Shown here one piece after another: positions 20,328 to 28,046 of a stretch of DNA of 64,000 nt (position 1 is the stretch's first letter; every line of letters starts with the position of its first letter). The notes below the pieces were generated by a model that searched no databases, was not told the origin of the DNA, and saw nothing but the letters and a program-made list of their open reading frames with translations. A program made the position numbers and the translations under genes. Source of the DNA: Dysgonamonadaceae bacterium (GTDB taxonomy: Bacteria; Bacteroidota; Bacteroidia; Bacteroidales; Dysgonomonadaceae); NCBI GenBank assembly GCA_031254645.1, contig JAIRUA010000006.1, positions 1-64,000 on the forward strand, written 5' to 3'.

Positions 20328-21098
20328 ATGAAAACATTAGAAGAAAGCATTGCTGTAGCAATGGATGTGCAAGAAACAGCAATTGTACCCTTTTTGTCGT
20401 ATATTTTGCAAGATTTTTGGGAAATCGGCACGTCGCCAGAAATTGTAATAAACCTCGTCCAAAAACATTGTCAAGATTATTCTACGTTACGAGTTTTGGA
20501 TTTAGGCTGCGGAAAAGGCGCTGTTTCGGTGAAACTGGCAGCTACTTTGAATTGCAATTGCTTAGGAATAGATGGTGTTTCCGGATTTATTGAAACAGCA
20601 AAAGAAAAAGCACGAGAATATAATGTAGAAAAATTGTGTCAATTTGAAACAGGGGATATCCGCGAGAAAATAAAAGAATTAGATAAATTCGATGTTATTG
20701 TTTTAGGTGCCATCGGACAAGTTTTCGGTAATTATTACGAAACGCTGATAACATTAATGAAACACCTTGCACCGGAAGGAATTATCATTATCGATGATGC
20801 CTATATCGAAGACTCAAGCACATTTCAACATCCTGCTATATTGTCTCGTCGGGAGCTCTTGATGCAAATCAAACAGGCAAAAATGGAATTGATTGATGAA
20901 TACATTGGTGGAGAAACAGGAGCTTCCGAAGAATTTGAGAATCTGAAAAAAAGATGTGAGGAGTTGATAATAAAATATCCCGAGAAAAGTGCTCTTTTTG
21001 AAAATTATATCCAAATTCAAGCCGATGAATACAATGTATTGGAAAATGAAGTGATTTGTTTGACTATGGTAGTCAAAAAGAAAACGAATTTCCAATAA
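20328..21098 (+). CDS. Class I SAM-dependent methyltransferase
   Basis: 256 residues. Motif I is VLDLGCGKGAVSVKLA near residues 57-72, the acidic post-I residue is in CLGIDGVSGFIETAK, motif II is FDVIVLGAIGQVFG and motif III is LAPEGIIIIDDAYIED. The N-terminal 50 and C-terminal 80 residues are helical and probably bind the acceptor, which cannot be predicted. It is the last gene of the tightly packed operon; the following gap is 82 bp. Confidence 0.88.
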   Translation: MKTLEESIAVAMDVQETAIVPFLSYILQDFWEIGTSPEIVINLVQKHCQDYSTLRVLDLGCGKGAVSVKLAATLNCNCLGIDGVSGFIETAKEKAREYNVEKLCQFETGDIREKIKELDKFDVIVLGAIGQVFGNYYETLITLMKHLAPEGIIIIDDAYIEDSSTFQHPAILSRRELLMQIKQAKMELIDEYIGGETGASEEFENLKKRCEELIIKYPEKSALFENYIQIQADEYNVLENEVICLTMVVKKKTNFQ

Positions 21099-21180
21099 AT
21101 TTTTTCGGTTTTTTGAAAATTATCTGCAAAAAAATCACGACATTTGTGTCGAATTATAACCACCTAAATAAAAATGTATT

Positions 21181-21597
21181 ATGAAATTAGAATTATTTAT
21201 CAATTTTGACGGAAACTGCCGTGAAGCAACGGCGTTTTACGCAAAGGTATTCAAGTCGGAAGTAAAAAACCTAATGACTTTTGGACAAGCGCCACCACAC
21301 CCCGATTATCCAATGGCTGAATCAGACAAGGATAAAGTGATGTATGCCGATGTAGAAATTGGTGGTCTAACCGTGATGTTTATGGATATGCCTGCCGGTT
21401 CTCCACTCATTAAGGGAAATAACATTACGCCAACTGTTAGTATGTTCGACAAAGCGGAAGTTGAGCGAATTTTCAATGAATTAAAAGTTGATGGTAAAGT
21501 TTTTATGGAGCTTCAACAGACTTTTTTCAGCGAATTATATGGTATGGTAGAAGACAAATTTGGCGTTATTTGGCAGATTTTGTATTATAATCGCTAA
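21181..21597 (+). CDS. PhnB-like VOC-family protein
   Basis: 138 residues. The start MKLELFINFDGNCREATAFYAKVFKSEV and the segments GGLTVMFMDMPAG, VSMFDKAEVERIFNEL and DKFGVIWQILYYN are characteristic of the PhnB (3-demethylubiquinone-9-methyltransferase-like/glyoxalase) group of VOC proteins. Function is uncertain; such proteins bind small ligands in resistance or catabolic loci. It lies 82 bp after the methyltransferase gene and may have its own weak promoter (GACATTTG near 21138). Confidence 0.85.
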   Translation: MKLELFINFDGNCREATAFYAKVFKSEVKNLMTFGQAPPHPDYPMAESDKDKVMYADVEIGGLTVMFMDMPAGSPLIKGNNITPTVSMFDKAEVERIFNELKVDGKVFMELQQTFFSELYGMVEDKFGVIWQILYYNR

Positions 21598-21605
21598 TAG
21601 CTTTT

Positions 21606-21698
21606 TAGCACGCAGATGATGCAGATTTTTGGAATTTGCGCAGATTTTTATTTGAGTTATCTGCGCAAATTCCAAAAATCTGCATCATTTGTGTGCTA
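21606..21698. repeat. Intergenic palindrome, family A copy 2 (40-bp stem)
   Basis: 21606-21645 (starts TAGCACGCAGATGATGCAGA) pairs with 21659-21698 with only two mismatches, both C to T changes that still allow G-U pairing in RNA. The loop is 13 bases. It sits 9 bp after the PhnB-like stop codon. Confidence 0.85.
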
Positions 21699-21765
21699 AA
21701 CACTGAACTCTTTTCATCGTTTTTTGTTTCTTAAATACACACTTCACCAAAAAAATGATTGATGT

Positions 21766-21984
21766 ATGGAAAATATCGTAAAAGAATATACCAACGGCGA
21801 AATTACAATTGTCTGGAAACCTGCTTTGTGCGCTCACGCTCGATTTTGCTGGCAGGAATTGCCTGAGGTTTTTGACCCCCAAAAGCGTCCTTGGGTAAAT
21901 ATACAAGGCGCTAATACCGAAAGAATTATCAAGCAAATTAAAAGATGTCCATCAGGCGCATTAACCTATTATACAAACAAGTAA
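21766..21984 (+). CDS. yjdI: YjdI-family single [4Fe-4S] cluster protein
   Basis: 72 residues. It has the Fer4_19 pattern: a beta-hairpin (EITIVWKPALCAHARFCWQELPEVFD) with Cys23 and Cys29, and RCPSGALTYY with the third conserved Cys near the end. E. coli YjdI is the equivalent short protein, encoded next to YjdJ, as it is here. Probably a cytosolic electron-transfer or sensing protein of unknown role. Confidence 0.88.
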   Translation: MENIVKEYTNGEITIVWKPALCAHARFCWQELPEVFDPQKRPWVNIQGANTERIIKQIKRCPSGALTYYTNK

Positions 21985-21995
21985 AAAAGAAAAAT

Positions 21996-22277
21996 ATGAA
22001 AATCGAACACAAAAACTCAGACAAAAAAGGAATCTTTTTAGCAAAAACCGATGAAGAAATAATCGGTGAAATGACCTATGTATGGGTGAGTAAAGACAGT
22101 TTTATTATTGACCACACAGAGGTTAGTCCCGAATATCGAGGTAAAAATGTAGGAGGAGAATTGGTAAAAGGTGCAGTAGAATTTGCACGCGAAAACGATT
22201 TTACGATCATTCCCTTATGTCCGTTTGCTGCTGCGGAATTTGAGCGACACTCCGAGTATAAGGATGTCAAAAAATAA
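21996..22277 (+). CDS. yjdJ: YjdJ-family GNAT-like acetyltransferase
   Basis: 93 residues, from the ATG at 21996, 11 bp after yjdI; an upstream in-frame ATG (21945) lies inside yjdI and would add an unrelated tail. EIIGEMTYVWVSKDSFIIDHTEVSPEYRGKNVGGELVKGAVEFAR is the minimal GNAT of PF14542 (YjdJ), with RGKNVGGELV as the acetyl-CoA loop and CPFAAAEFERHSEYKDV as the family's C-terminal motif. Function unknown. Confidence 0.9.
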   Translation: MKIEHKNSDKKGIFLAKTDEEIIGEMTYVWVSKDSFIIDHTEVSPEYRGKNVGGELVKGAVEFARENDFTIIPLCPFAAAEFERHSEYKDVKK

Positions 22278-22289
22278 GGAAGCTATCAA

Positions 22290-23315
22290 TCAAAACAACA
22301 TACCCTGTTCTTCCGCCCTGCTTCTTCCCAAATGACGATAAGCCAATTCCGTTGCTTCTCGTCCGCGTGGTGTGCGCTTCAAAAAACCCTCTTTGATGAG
22401 AAACGGCTCGTATACTTCTTCAATTGTGCCCGCATCATCGCCTACGGCGGTAGCAATTGTTGTAATTCCCACGGGACCGCCTTTGAACTTATCTATAATT
22501 GTAAGCAAAATTTTATTGTCGATTTCGTCTAACCCGAATTTGTCAATATTCAATGCTTCGAGCGCGTAAGACGAAATGGCTTTATCGATTTTTCCATTGC
22601 CTTTCACTTGCGCAAAATCGCGCACGCGACGAAGTAAAGCGTTGGCAATACGCGGTGTTCCGCGACTGCGCGATGCAATTTCTTCCGCTGCATTTGCCGC
22701 GCACGGCACATTGAGAATATCTGCCGAACGCAAAACGATGTTCGTTAAAGTCGGCATATCGTAATATTCCAAGTGCATATTGATGCCGAATCGAGCGCGT
22801 AACGGACTTGTCAGCAAGCCACTACGAGTAGTTGCACCGACAAGTGTAAACGGATTGAGGTCGATTTGAATAGAACGCGCACTCGGACCTTTATCAATAA
22901 GAATATCAATGCGATAATCTTCCATTGCACTGTACAAATATTCTTCCACAACGGGCGAAAGACGGTGAATTTCGTCGATAAAAAGCACATCATTCGCTTC
23001 GAGCGAGGTTAGAATACCTGCTAAATCGCCCGGTTTGTCAAGCACGGGACCCGATGTTATCTTAAATCCAACACTTAACTCGTTGGCAATGATATTTGAA
23101 AGCGTCGTTTTTCCCAATCCGGGAGGTCCGTGTAAAAGGACGTGGTCGAGCGATTCGCCACGCATACGAGCGGCACTCACGAAAATTTTGAGGTTTTCCA
23201 CAATTTTGTCCTGTCCGGCGAAACTGCCGAACGTGAGTGGACGCAATGTGTTTTCAAAATCGCGCTCGCCGTCTTGAAATTGGCGATTTGTATGTATGTC
23301 GAATGTTTCTTCCAT
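22290..23315 (-). CDS. ruvB: Holliday junction branch-migration ATPase RuvB
   Basis: 341 residues, standard length. RuvB is the hexameric AAA+ motor that, with RuvA, moves Holliday junctions during recombination. Walker [10 protein letters not shown] near residue 65, Walker [12 protein letters not shown] near 115, sensor 1 [10 protein letters not shown] near 157, the arginine finger in LRARFG, and the C-terminal winged helix ([29 protein letters not shown]) are all present. It is a single-gene unit; a family A palindrome lies directly upstream. Confidence 0.98.
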   Translation of the reverse strand: MEETFDIHTNRQFQDGERDFENTLRPLTFGSFAGQDKIVENLKIFVSAARMRGESLDHVLLHGPPGLGKTTLSNIIANELSVGFKITSGPVLDKPGDLAGILTSLEANDVLFIDEIHRLSPVVEEYLYSAMEDYRIDILIDKGPSARSIQIDLNPFTLVGATTRSGLLTSPLRARFGINMHLEYYDMPTLTNIVLRSADILNVPCAANAAEEIASRSRGTPRIANALLRRVRDFAQVKGNGKIDKAISSYALEALNIDKFGLDEIDNKILLTIIDKFKGGPVGITTIATAVGDDAGTIEEVYEPFLIKEGFLKRTPRGREATELAYRHLGRSRAEEQGMLF

Positions 23316-23326
23316 ATTATTTTTTA

Positions 23327-23457
23327 GAACGCAGATGACGCGGATAACACGGATTTGGCTCCGCCGATTTTCAATTGCGCCGATTTTATTCGCAAAATAA
23401 GCACATCATAAAAGAAAGAATCCGCGAAAACCCGTGTTATCCGCGTCATCTGTGTTC
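23327..23457. repeat. Intergenic palindrome, family A copy 3 (26-bp outer stem)
   Basis: 23327-23352 (starts GAACGCAGATGACGCGGATA) pairs with 23432-23457 with one mismatch. The interior is longer and less regular than in copies 1 and 2 (inner parts GCTCCGCCGATTTTC and GCGCCGATTTTATTCGC). It fills the gap between the start of ruvB and the end of the M48 protease gene, so it could stop the protease transcript or form the ruvB leader. Confidence 0.8.
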
Positions 23458-23464
23458 CTCAAAG

Positions 23465-24403
23465 CTAAAATTGTTCCAACACTGCTATTCGTTTTTGTAT
23501 TGGCGGGTGTGTGGCGAAAATCGATGCAAATGCTGCTTTTTGCGGCGCGTGTTCAATAAAAAGCTGTGCAACGTCGTCGGGCGCTTTTTTCTGAAGATTC
23601 GAATTTCCTGAAATTTTACGCAAAGCCGAAGCCAATGCCAATGGTTTTTTTGTCATTTCGGCTGCCGCCGCATCAGCTAAATATTCGCGCTTTCGGCTGA
23701 TAGCGAAGCGCATCAACATCGAAAGAAAATATCCGATAACGGCAATCAAAATAATCACAACATACATCAATGCCACGCCTTTATTATCATTACTTCTTCT
23801 TCGTCCTGCGCCGCCCCAAAGTATTGAGCGAAAACCGATTTGCGCAATCATCGCAAAAATTCCGACAAAGACAATGGAAATAACGAGTAGTCTTACATCG
23901 CGGTTGCGAATATGTGCAAGCTCGTGCGCAATAACGCCTTCCAGTTCGTCATCGTTGAGACGATTGATAATTCCGCGCGTGAGCGTTACAGTGTAGGTTT
24001 TGTCGCTCAATCCGCTTGCAAAAGCGTTTAACGAGGGGTCTTCAATCACATTTACTTTTGGCATTTTCATACCGGTTGACATACAGAGGTTTTCTACCAA
24101 GTTGTAAATGCGCATATTCTCTTTACGTTCAAGCGGTTTTGCTTGCACAGCACTTTGTATGAGAGACGAATTGATAAAATAAGCGATCAGAAACCAAAGC
24201 AACACGCCGCCAAATACCACCGGTGCAGTATTCACAAACATTTGATTGACGACCTGACTATTAGCAACATCGTATCCGAAAGTTACAAACGCCCATATCC
24301 CGACATAAGTTAATCCGATAACCAACAGGGGAAACATTACAACAAGTAACAACGATCGAAAATTATTTCGCCGTTGCTGAGTTGTTAAACCAACGTATTT
24401 CAT
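23465..24403 (-). CDS. HtpX-like M48 membrane metalloprotease
   Basis: 312 residues. Two N-terminal transmembrane segments (about 17-40 and 58-76), the zinc motif VIAHELAHIRNRD near 150-162, two further membrane segments (about 165-187 and 205-228), and the third ligand region REYLADAAAAEMT near 238. HtpX-type proteases degrade damaged membrane proteins. It is preceded in the same direction by lemA, a very common pair, so the two probably act together at the inner membrane. Confidence 0.93.
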   Translation of the reverse strand: MKYVGLTTQQRRNNFRSLLLVVMFPLLVIGLTYVGIWAFVTFGYDVANSQVVNQMFVNTAPVVFGGVLLWFLIAYFINSSLIQSAVQAKPLERKENMRIYNLVENLCMSTGMKMPKVNVIEDPSLNAFASGLSDKTYTVTLTRGIINRLNDDELEGVIAHELAHIRNRDVRLLVISIVFVGIFAMIAQIGFRSILWGGAGRRRSNDNKGVALMYVVIILIAVIGYFLSMLMRFAISRKREYLADAAAAEMTKKPLALASALRKISGNSNLQKKAPDDVAQLFIEHAPQKAAFASIFATHPPIQKRIAVLEQF

Positions 24404-24422
24404 TTTTTGTTGTTGATTTGTT

Positions 24423-24510
24423 GATTTGTTGATTTGCTTATTTGTTTATTTGTTTGCTGGCTTTCGTCCGTTAGGAACAAATCAACAAATAAGCAGATAA
24501 ACAAATCAAC
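24423..24510. repeat. T-rich imperfect inverted repeat between lemA and the M48 gene
   Basis: Runs of GTTGATTT and TTATTTGT on the left (24410-24460) are complemented by AACAAATCAACAAATAAGC on the right (24476-24510). The stem is imperfect but long. It occupies the 113-bp gap within the lemA-M48 operon, so the two are transcribed through it or uncoupled by it. Confidence 0.6.
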
Positions 24511-24516
24511 ATTTAT

Positions 24517-25077
24517 TTAAAAACTAATCTTCGGTGCTTGTTCCAACGTCGCTCTTTCCGTTCCCAAATCAAACATCGGCTCTTTTTTGAAACCGAACAT
24601 ACCGGCAAAAATATTCGACGGAAATGTTTGTACGGCGTTATTAAGCTCTTTTGTTGCGGAGTTAAAGAATCGGCGAACGGCAGAAAGTTTGTTTTCGATG
24701 TCGCTCATTTCTGCCTGTAACTGCAAGAAATTCTGATTGGCTTTCAAGTCGGGATAAGCTTCGAGCGTAATTTTTAAGCCTGCCAATGCCGAGTTTAGTT
24801 GATTTTCTGCTACAATTTTGTCGTCAACAGTGCGTGCGCCGGCGGCGGCATTACGCAAATTGATTACATTTTCGAGTGTTGTTTTCTCGTGTTTTGCGTA
24901 ACCTTTTACGGTTTCTACCAATTGCGGAATTAAATCGTGCCGCTGTTTCAATTGCACATCAATGTCAGCAAAAGCGTTTTCACGGTTGTTGCGCAGTTTT
25001 ACCAAGCGGTTGTAAATCCCAACTGCCCAAATAACCAAAACGACTACAATAATTAGAATAATGATAGGAGTTCCCAT
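24517..25077 (-). CDS. LemA-family protein
   Basis: 186 residues. An N-terminal membrane helix (IIILIIVVVLVIWAVGIYN, residues 5-23) is followed by RLVKLRNNRENAFADIDVQLKQRHDLIPQLVETVKGYAKHE, the LemA signature, and long helices with coiled-coil character, including AEMSDIENKLSAVRRFFNSATKELNNAVQTFPS. The role of LemA is poorly defined; its pairing with an M48 protease suggests a part in membrane proteostasis. Confidence 0.95.
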   Translation of the reverse strand: MGTPIIILIIVVVLVIWAVGIYNRLVKLRNNRENAFADIDVQLKQRHDLIPQLVETVKGYAKHEKTTLENVINLRNAAAGARTVDDKIVAENQLNSALAGLKITLEAYPDLKANQNFLQLQAEMSDIENKLSAVRRFFNSATKELNNAVQTFPSNIFAGMFGFKKEPMFDLGTERATLEQAPKISF

Positions 25078-25123
25078 AATTTTTTATTTTGAAATTTGAT
25101 TTGAGGACAAAGATACAAAAAAC

Positions 25124-25184
25124 AATTAGGAATTAGGAATTAAGAATTAAGAATTAAGAATTAAGAATTAAGAATTAAGAATTT
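25124..25184. repeat. Heptamer tandem repeat (AATTAGG/AATTAAG)
   Basis: Two AATTAGG units are followed by six AATTAAG units and a partial AATT. The array starts in the lemA-queG gap and runs through the queG stop codon at 25161, so the last residues of QueG (FLILNS) are encoded by the repeat. It is a low-complexity array of the kind that changes copy number by slippage. Confidence 0.9.
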
Positions 25185-26069
25185 ACGATTTCGCTTCAAT
25201 CCCTCAAATTTCATTCTTTTTACCGCTGATTTTTGAAAAATATGACGGAATGTATCTTCATTCATCTCTTTTAATTTCTCAAAATCAAGCGATAAAAACG
25301 TTTCCGAAGGAAAAAATTCTTTCGTATAATGCGGTGCAGCAAAACGATTGAAAGGGCACGTTTTTTGACAAATATCACAGCCATATATATTATTATGTAA
25401 TGGAATCGTTACTTTGTCCTTATTTTCAATGGTTTGATACGAAATACATTTGTTGGCATCAAGAAAATACGGTTTTTTGATAGCACTTGTCGGACAAGTA
25501 TCAAGGCAACGACGACAATTGCCGCAATCTTGTAAAATAGGCACATCGTAATCTAATTCAATGTCGATAATTAACTCTCCAAGAAAGAAATACGACCCTT
25601 TTCGGGGGATAATCAACAATCCGTTTTTGCCCATAAATCCAATTCCGGCACGAGCTGCCCAATATCGTTCCAAAACGGGTGCGGAGTCGCAAAAATATCG
25701 CCCTGATGTTTCGGGAAATTGCTGTTTGATAAAATCGAAAAGCTGGTTGAGTTTCGCTTTCACCACATCGTGATAATCCTCGCCATAGGCGTAATAAGCA
25801 AATTGTGGAACATTTTCGGGCAGTGTTTCGTGCGGAAAATAGTTGAGTGCCACGCAGATAATCGATTTTGTATTTTCAACCAACAAACGTGGATCGAAAC
25901 GCTTTTCGATATTTCGCGCCAAATAATCCATATCGGCATTTCCGTTTTTCGAAAGCCACTGTATATAAGCATTTTCGGCTTCCGCATCTATACGTTCGGC
26001 TTTACAAATGCCACAGGCATCGAAACCGAGCGAAAGAGCGTATTGTTTTATTTGTTCGGAAAATGACAT
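25161..26069 (-). CDS. queG: Epoxyqueuosine reductase QueG
   Basis: 302 residues, shorter than E. coli QueG (about 379) because the C-terminal HEAT-like domain is absent, as in many Bacteroidota. QueG is the cobalamin- and Fe-S-dependent enzyme that makes queuosine in tRNA. Seen are the N-terminal DUF1730 domain, the first cluster motif CGNCRRCLDTCPTSAI near 178-193 and the second CDICQKTCPFN near 227-237. The C-terminal FLILNS is derived from a heptamer repeat that carries the stop codon. Start ATG at 26069. Confidence 0.95.
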   Translation of the reverse strand: MSFSEQIKQYALSLGFDACGICKAERIDAEAENAYIQWLSKNGNADMDYLARNIEKRFDPRLLVENTKSIICVALNYFPHETLPENVPQFAYYAYGEDYHDVVKAKLNQLFDFIKQQFPETSGRYFCDSAPVLERYWAARAGIGFMGKNGLLIIPRKGSYFFLGELIIDIELDYDVPILQDCGNCRRCLDTCPTSAIKKPYFLDANKCISYQTIENKDKVTIPLHNNIYGCDICQKTCPFNRFAAPHYTKEFFPSETFLSLDFEKLKEMNEDTFRHIFQKSAVKRMKFEGLKRNRKFLILNS

Positions 26070-26145
26070 TTAGAGTTTTTGATTCAAAATTATGAAGAAT
26101 ATTTTGAATAACCCAACAATAAATACCCAAATCTGCATTTTTTTA

Positions 26146-26153
26146 TAACTTTG
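26146..26153 (+). promoter_or_regulatory. -7 box upstream of the DUF3990 pseudogene
   Basis: TAACTTTG matches TAnnTTTG, 38 bp before the ATG at 26191. The promoter is intact although the gene is broken, so the partner gene downstream may still be expressed. Confidence 0.6.
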
Positions 26154-26190
26154 CACTAATTAAGTGATTGGTACATCTTATCAGTGTATT

Positions 26191-26643
26191 ATGAAAGTAT
26201 ATCACGGTGGTTATACGGCTGTTGAGAAGCCAAAAATAATAATAAGTAAATTTCCAAAGGATTTTGGAGAGGGTTTTTATTGTACTGAATTAGAACAACA
26301 AGCCATTCGTTGGGCAAGTCGTTATGATACATCTGTTGTTTCAATATATGAATATACAGCAGATGAAAATCTTAAAATACTTGTTTTTAGTGAAATGACA
26401 GAGGAGTGGCTTGACTTTATCGTTGCTTGTCGCTCAATAAGAAACATGATTTCGATATCGTTATAGGTGCAATGGCTAATGATCAGATTTATAATTATAT
26501 ATCCGATTTCGTGGATGGTGTACTTACTCGTGAACAATTTTGGGTTTTGGCAAAGTTCAAGCATCCAACACATCAAATTTGTTTTTAGTAATGAAAAGGC
26601 ATTGGATACATTGCAATTTGCTGAATACAAAAAAAGTAAATGA
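26191..26643 (+). pseudogene. DUF3990 (ADP-ribosyltransferase-fold) gene with two compensating frameshifts
   Basis: Read straight, the frame gives MKVYHGGYTAVEKPKI ... EEWLDFIVACRS and then runs out of family sequence and stops at 26466. One missing base near 26433-26436 restores the family sequence (NKKHDFDIVIGAMANDQIYNYI), and one extra T in the run at 26582-26586 returns to the original frame (FSNEKALDTLQFAEYKKSK, stop 26641-26643). The whole span is 453 bp, a multiple of three, and would encode about 150 residues, the normal DUF3990 length. DUF3990 belongs to the ADP-ribosyltransferase clan; its YHGG start and the FPKDFGEGFYCT segment match. It is either a decayed toxin or two sequencing errors. 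The next gene overlaps its stop codon. Confidence 0.75.
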
Positions 26644-27101
26644 TTATGAACGGCAGAGAAGATAAAAATGTAAACAACCTGTTTTTCCTTTGCTCTTTGA
26701 TTGAATATATTGGCAGGAAAACAAAAAATCATCGAAATGTAGTTGCAAACGCCATAGGTAGAGATGGTTTACAGCATATTTTTGAGTTGGCAGATGTCTA
26801 CCACAGCGAAAATATGGATAAATTAGTGTTTGAATTGTCAGAAAAGTATCACATCGAAAACGGAATATTTGACAATATAGAAGACGCAAAATACGCAATT
26901 CCTACGCATTGGGATATTGGGAAAGTGTATAAGCGTTTAATTATCAATGTCAGTGAAGAAAGCAACAAGTCATTAATTGATACGCTCTTGGAAGTTTATA
27001 ATTCGTGGCTGTCGCGAAAGATAGAAAACTTTAATAGTAGTATTTACTATGAAAATCCCGCCTATCTTTATCAATCGTATTTGAAAGGCGAACCATTATA
27101 A
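26640..27101 (+). CDS. DUF3791-like partner of the DUF3990 gene, candidate antitoxin
   Basis: 153 residues; the start overlaps the stop of the DUF3990 pseudogene (ATGA), with another in-frame ATG at 26646. The first 70 residues (NNLFFLCSLIEYIGRKTKNHRNVVANAIGRDGLQHIFELADVYHSENMDKL) resemble the short helical DUF3791 proteins usually found beside DUF3990 genes. The second half (HWDIGKVYKRLIINV ... YNSWLSRKIENFNSSIYYENPAYLY) extends beyond a plain DUF3791 and I do not recognise it. Assignment as antitoxin is inference from the gene pair. Confidence 0.65.
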   Translation: MIMNGREDKNVNNLFFLCSLIEYIGRKTKNHRNVVANAIGRDGLQHIFELADVYHSENMDKLVFELSEKYHIENGIFDNIEDAKYAIPTHWDIGKVYKRLIINVSEESNKSLIDTLLEVYNSWLSRKIENFNSSIYYENPAYLYQSYLKGEPL

Positions 27102-27122
27102 ATCAACTTTTTTGCGCCGTCC

Positions 27123-27153
27123 TTTGTCATTCCAAATAAAATCATTATCTTTG
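27123..27153 (+). promoter_or_regulatory. rpmI-rplT promoter
   Basis: TTTG at 27123-27126 and TATCTTTG at 27146-27153 are separated by 19 bp, the ideal Bacteroidota sigma-ABfr spacing. It gives a leader of about 55 bases before rpmI. Confidence 0.8.
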
Positions 27154-27214
27154 CAAACTTTTTCGCTGATAAAGCGATTTAGATAGAATTATTAATAACA
27201 AATTGAGTAGCAAA

Positions 27215-27412
27215 ATGCCAAAAATGAAGACTAATTCCGGTGCCAAAAAGAGGTTTGCCCTTACCGGATCAGGAAAAATTAAGCGTAAGCACGCGTACAA
27301 AAGTCACATTTTGACGAAGAAGTCCACCAAGAGAAAAAGAAATTTGACTCACACAGGTCTTGTTCACAAATCAGACGAGAATAACATCAAAATCCTTTTG
27401 GCTTTGAAGTAA
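27215..27412 (+). CDS. rpmI: Ribosomal protein bL35
   Basis: 65 residues, standard length, from the ATG at 27215 ([14 protein letters not shown]). A TTG 12 bp upstream would add MSSK and is not used in the family. Very basic, with the conserved [11 protein letters not shown] and [12 protein letters not shown] segments. It is part of the 50S subunit and paired with rplT as in almost all bacteria. Confidence 0.97.
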   Translation: MPKMKTNSGAKKRFALTGSGKIKRKHAYKSHILTKKSTKRKRNLTHTGLVHKSDENNIKILLALK

Positions 27413-27514
27413 TTTTTCACGCGAGTTTCAAGTAAAAATTTAATTAACAGGATGTATGCTCCAAAGATTCCTTCTTGAAAGCAAGGAACGCTATCATTCA
27501 AAACAAGTAACATT

Positions 27515-27859
27515 ATGCCAAGATCAGTCAATCATGTTGCATCACGCAACCGCAGAAAGAAAATTCTGAAACTAACAAAAGGTTATATCGGCGCACGTAA
27601 AAATGTGTGGACAGTAGCCAAAAACACGTGGGAAAAAGGTCTTACTTACGCCTATCGTGATAGAAAAAACAAAAAACGTACGTTCCGCGCATTGTGGATT
27701 CAGCGTATCAACGCCGGTGCTCGCGAGCACGGAATGTCATATTCTCGCCTAATGGGCGCATTGCACAAAGCTGAAATCAACATCAACCGCAAAGTTCTTG
27801 CCGACTTGGCAATGAATCATCCGGAGGCTTTCAAAGCAATTGTGGATAAAGTGAAATAG
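27515..27859 (+). CDS. rplT: Ribosomal protein bL20
   Basis: 114 residues. [42 protein letters not shown] and [30 protein letters not shown] are diagnostic. L20 binds 23S rRNA early in 50S assembly and in other phyla represses its own operon. The 102-bp gap from rpmI contains a small hairpin (TTCCTT...AAGGAA near 27468-27489) that could be a feedback site. infC, usually upstream, is absent here. Confidence 0.98.
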   Translation: MPRSVNHVASRNRRKKILKLTKGYIGARKNVWTVAKNTWEKGLTYAYRDRKNKKRTFRALWIQRINAGAREHGMSYSRLMGALHKAEININRKVLADLAMNHPEAFKAIVDKVK

Positions 27860-27885
27860 TTTCGAAAGAAATATTTGCAATAATA

Positions 27886-27921
27886 AAAAGAGAAAATTCC
27901 GGATTTGGGATTTTCTCTTTT
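27886..27921 (+). terminator. Terminator of the rpmI-rplT operon
   Basis: AAAAGAGAAAATTCC (27886-27900) pairs with GGATTTTCTCTTTT (27908-27921) with one bulged T; the 3' arm is T-rich and runs into TGTTTTACTT. Downstream, 27999-28017 has a second perfect 8-bp hairpin (CGCGCGAT/ATCGCGCG). Confidence 0.8.
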
Positions 27922-28046
27922 GTTTTACTTTGTAGTGAAAACTCTCGTTATCACGTAAAACAGCATTTGATGGGGCAACCCTTTCGCGTCAATAAGCACG
28001 CGCGATATAATCGCGCGGCAGCGGGGCATTGTATGCAGCAGAGAAA

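Noticed and set aside
25124..25184. CRISPR-like array
   Set aside because: The units are only 7 bp with no spacers; it is a simple tandem repeat.
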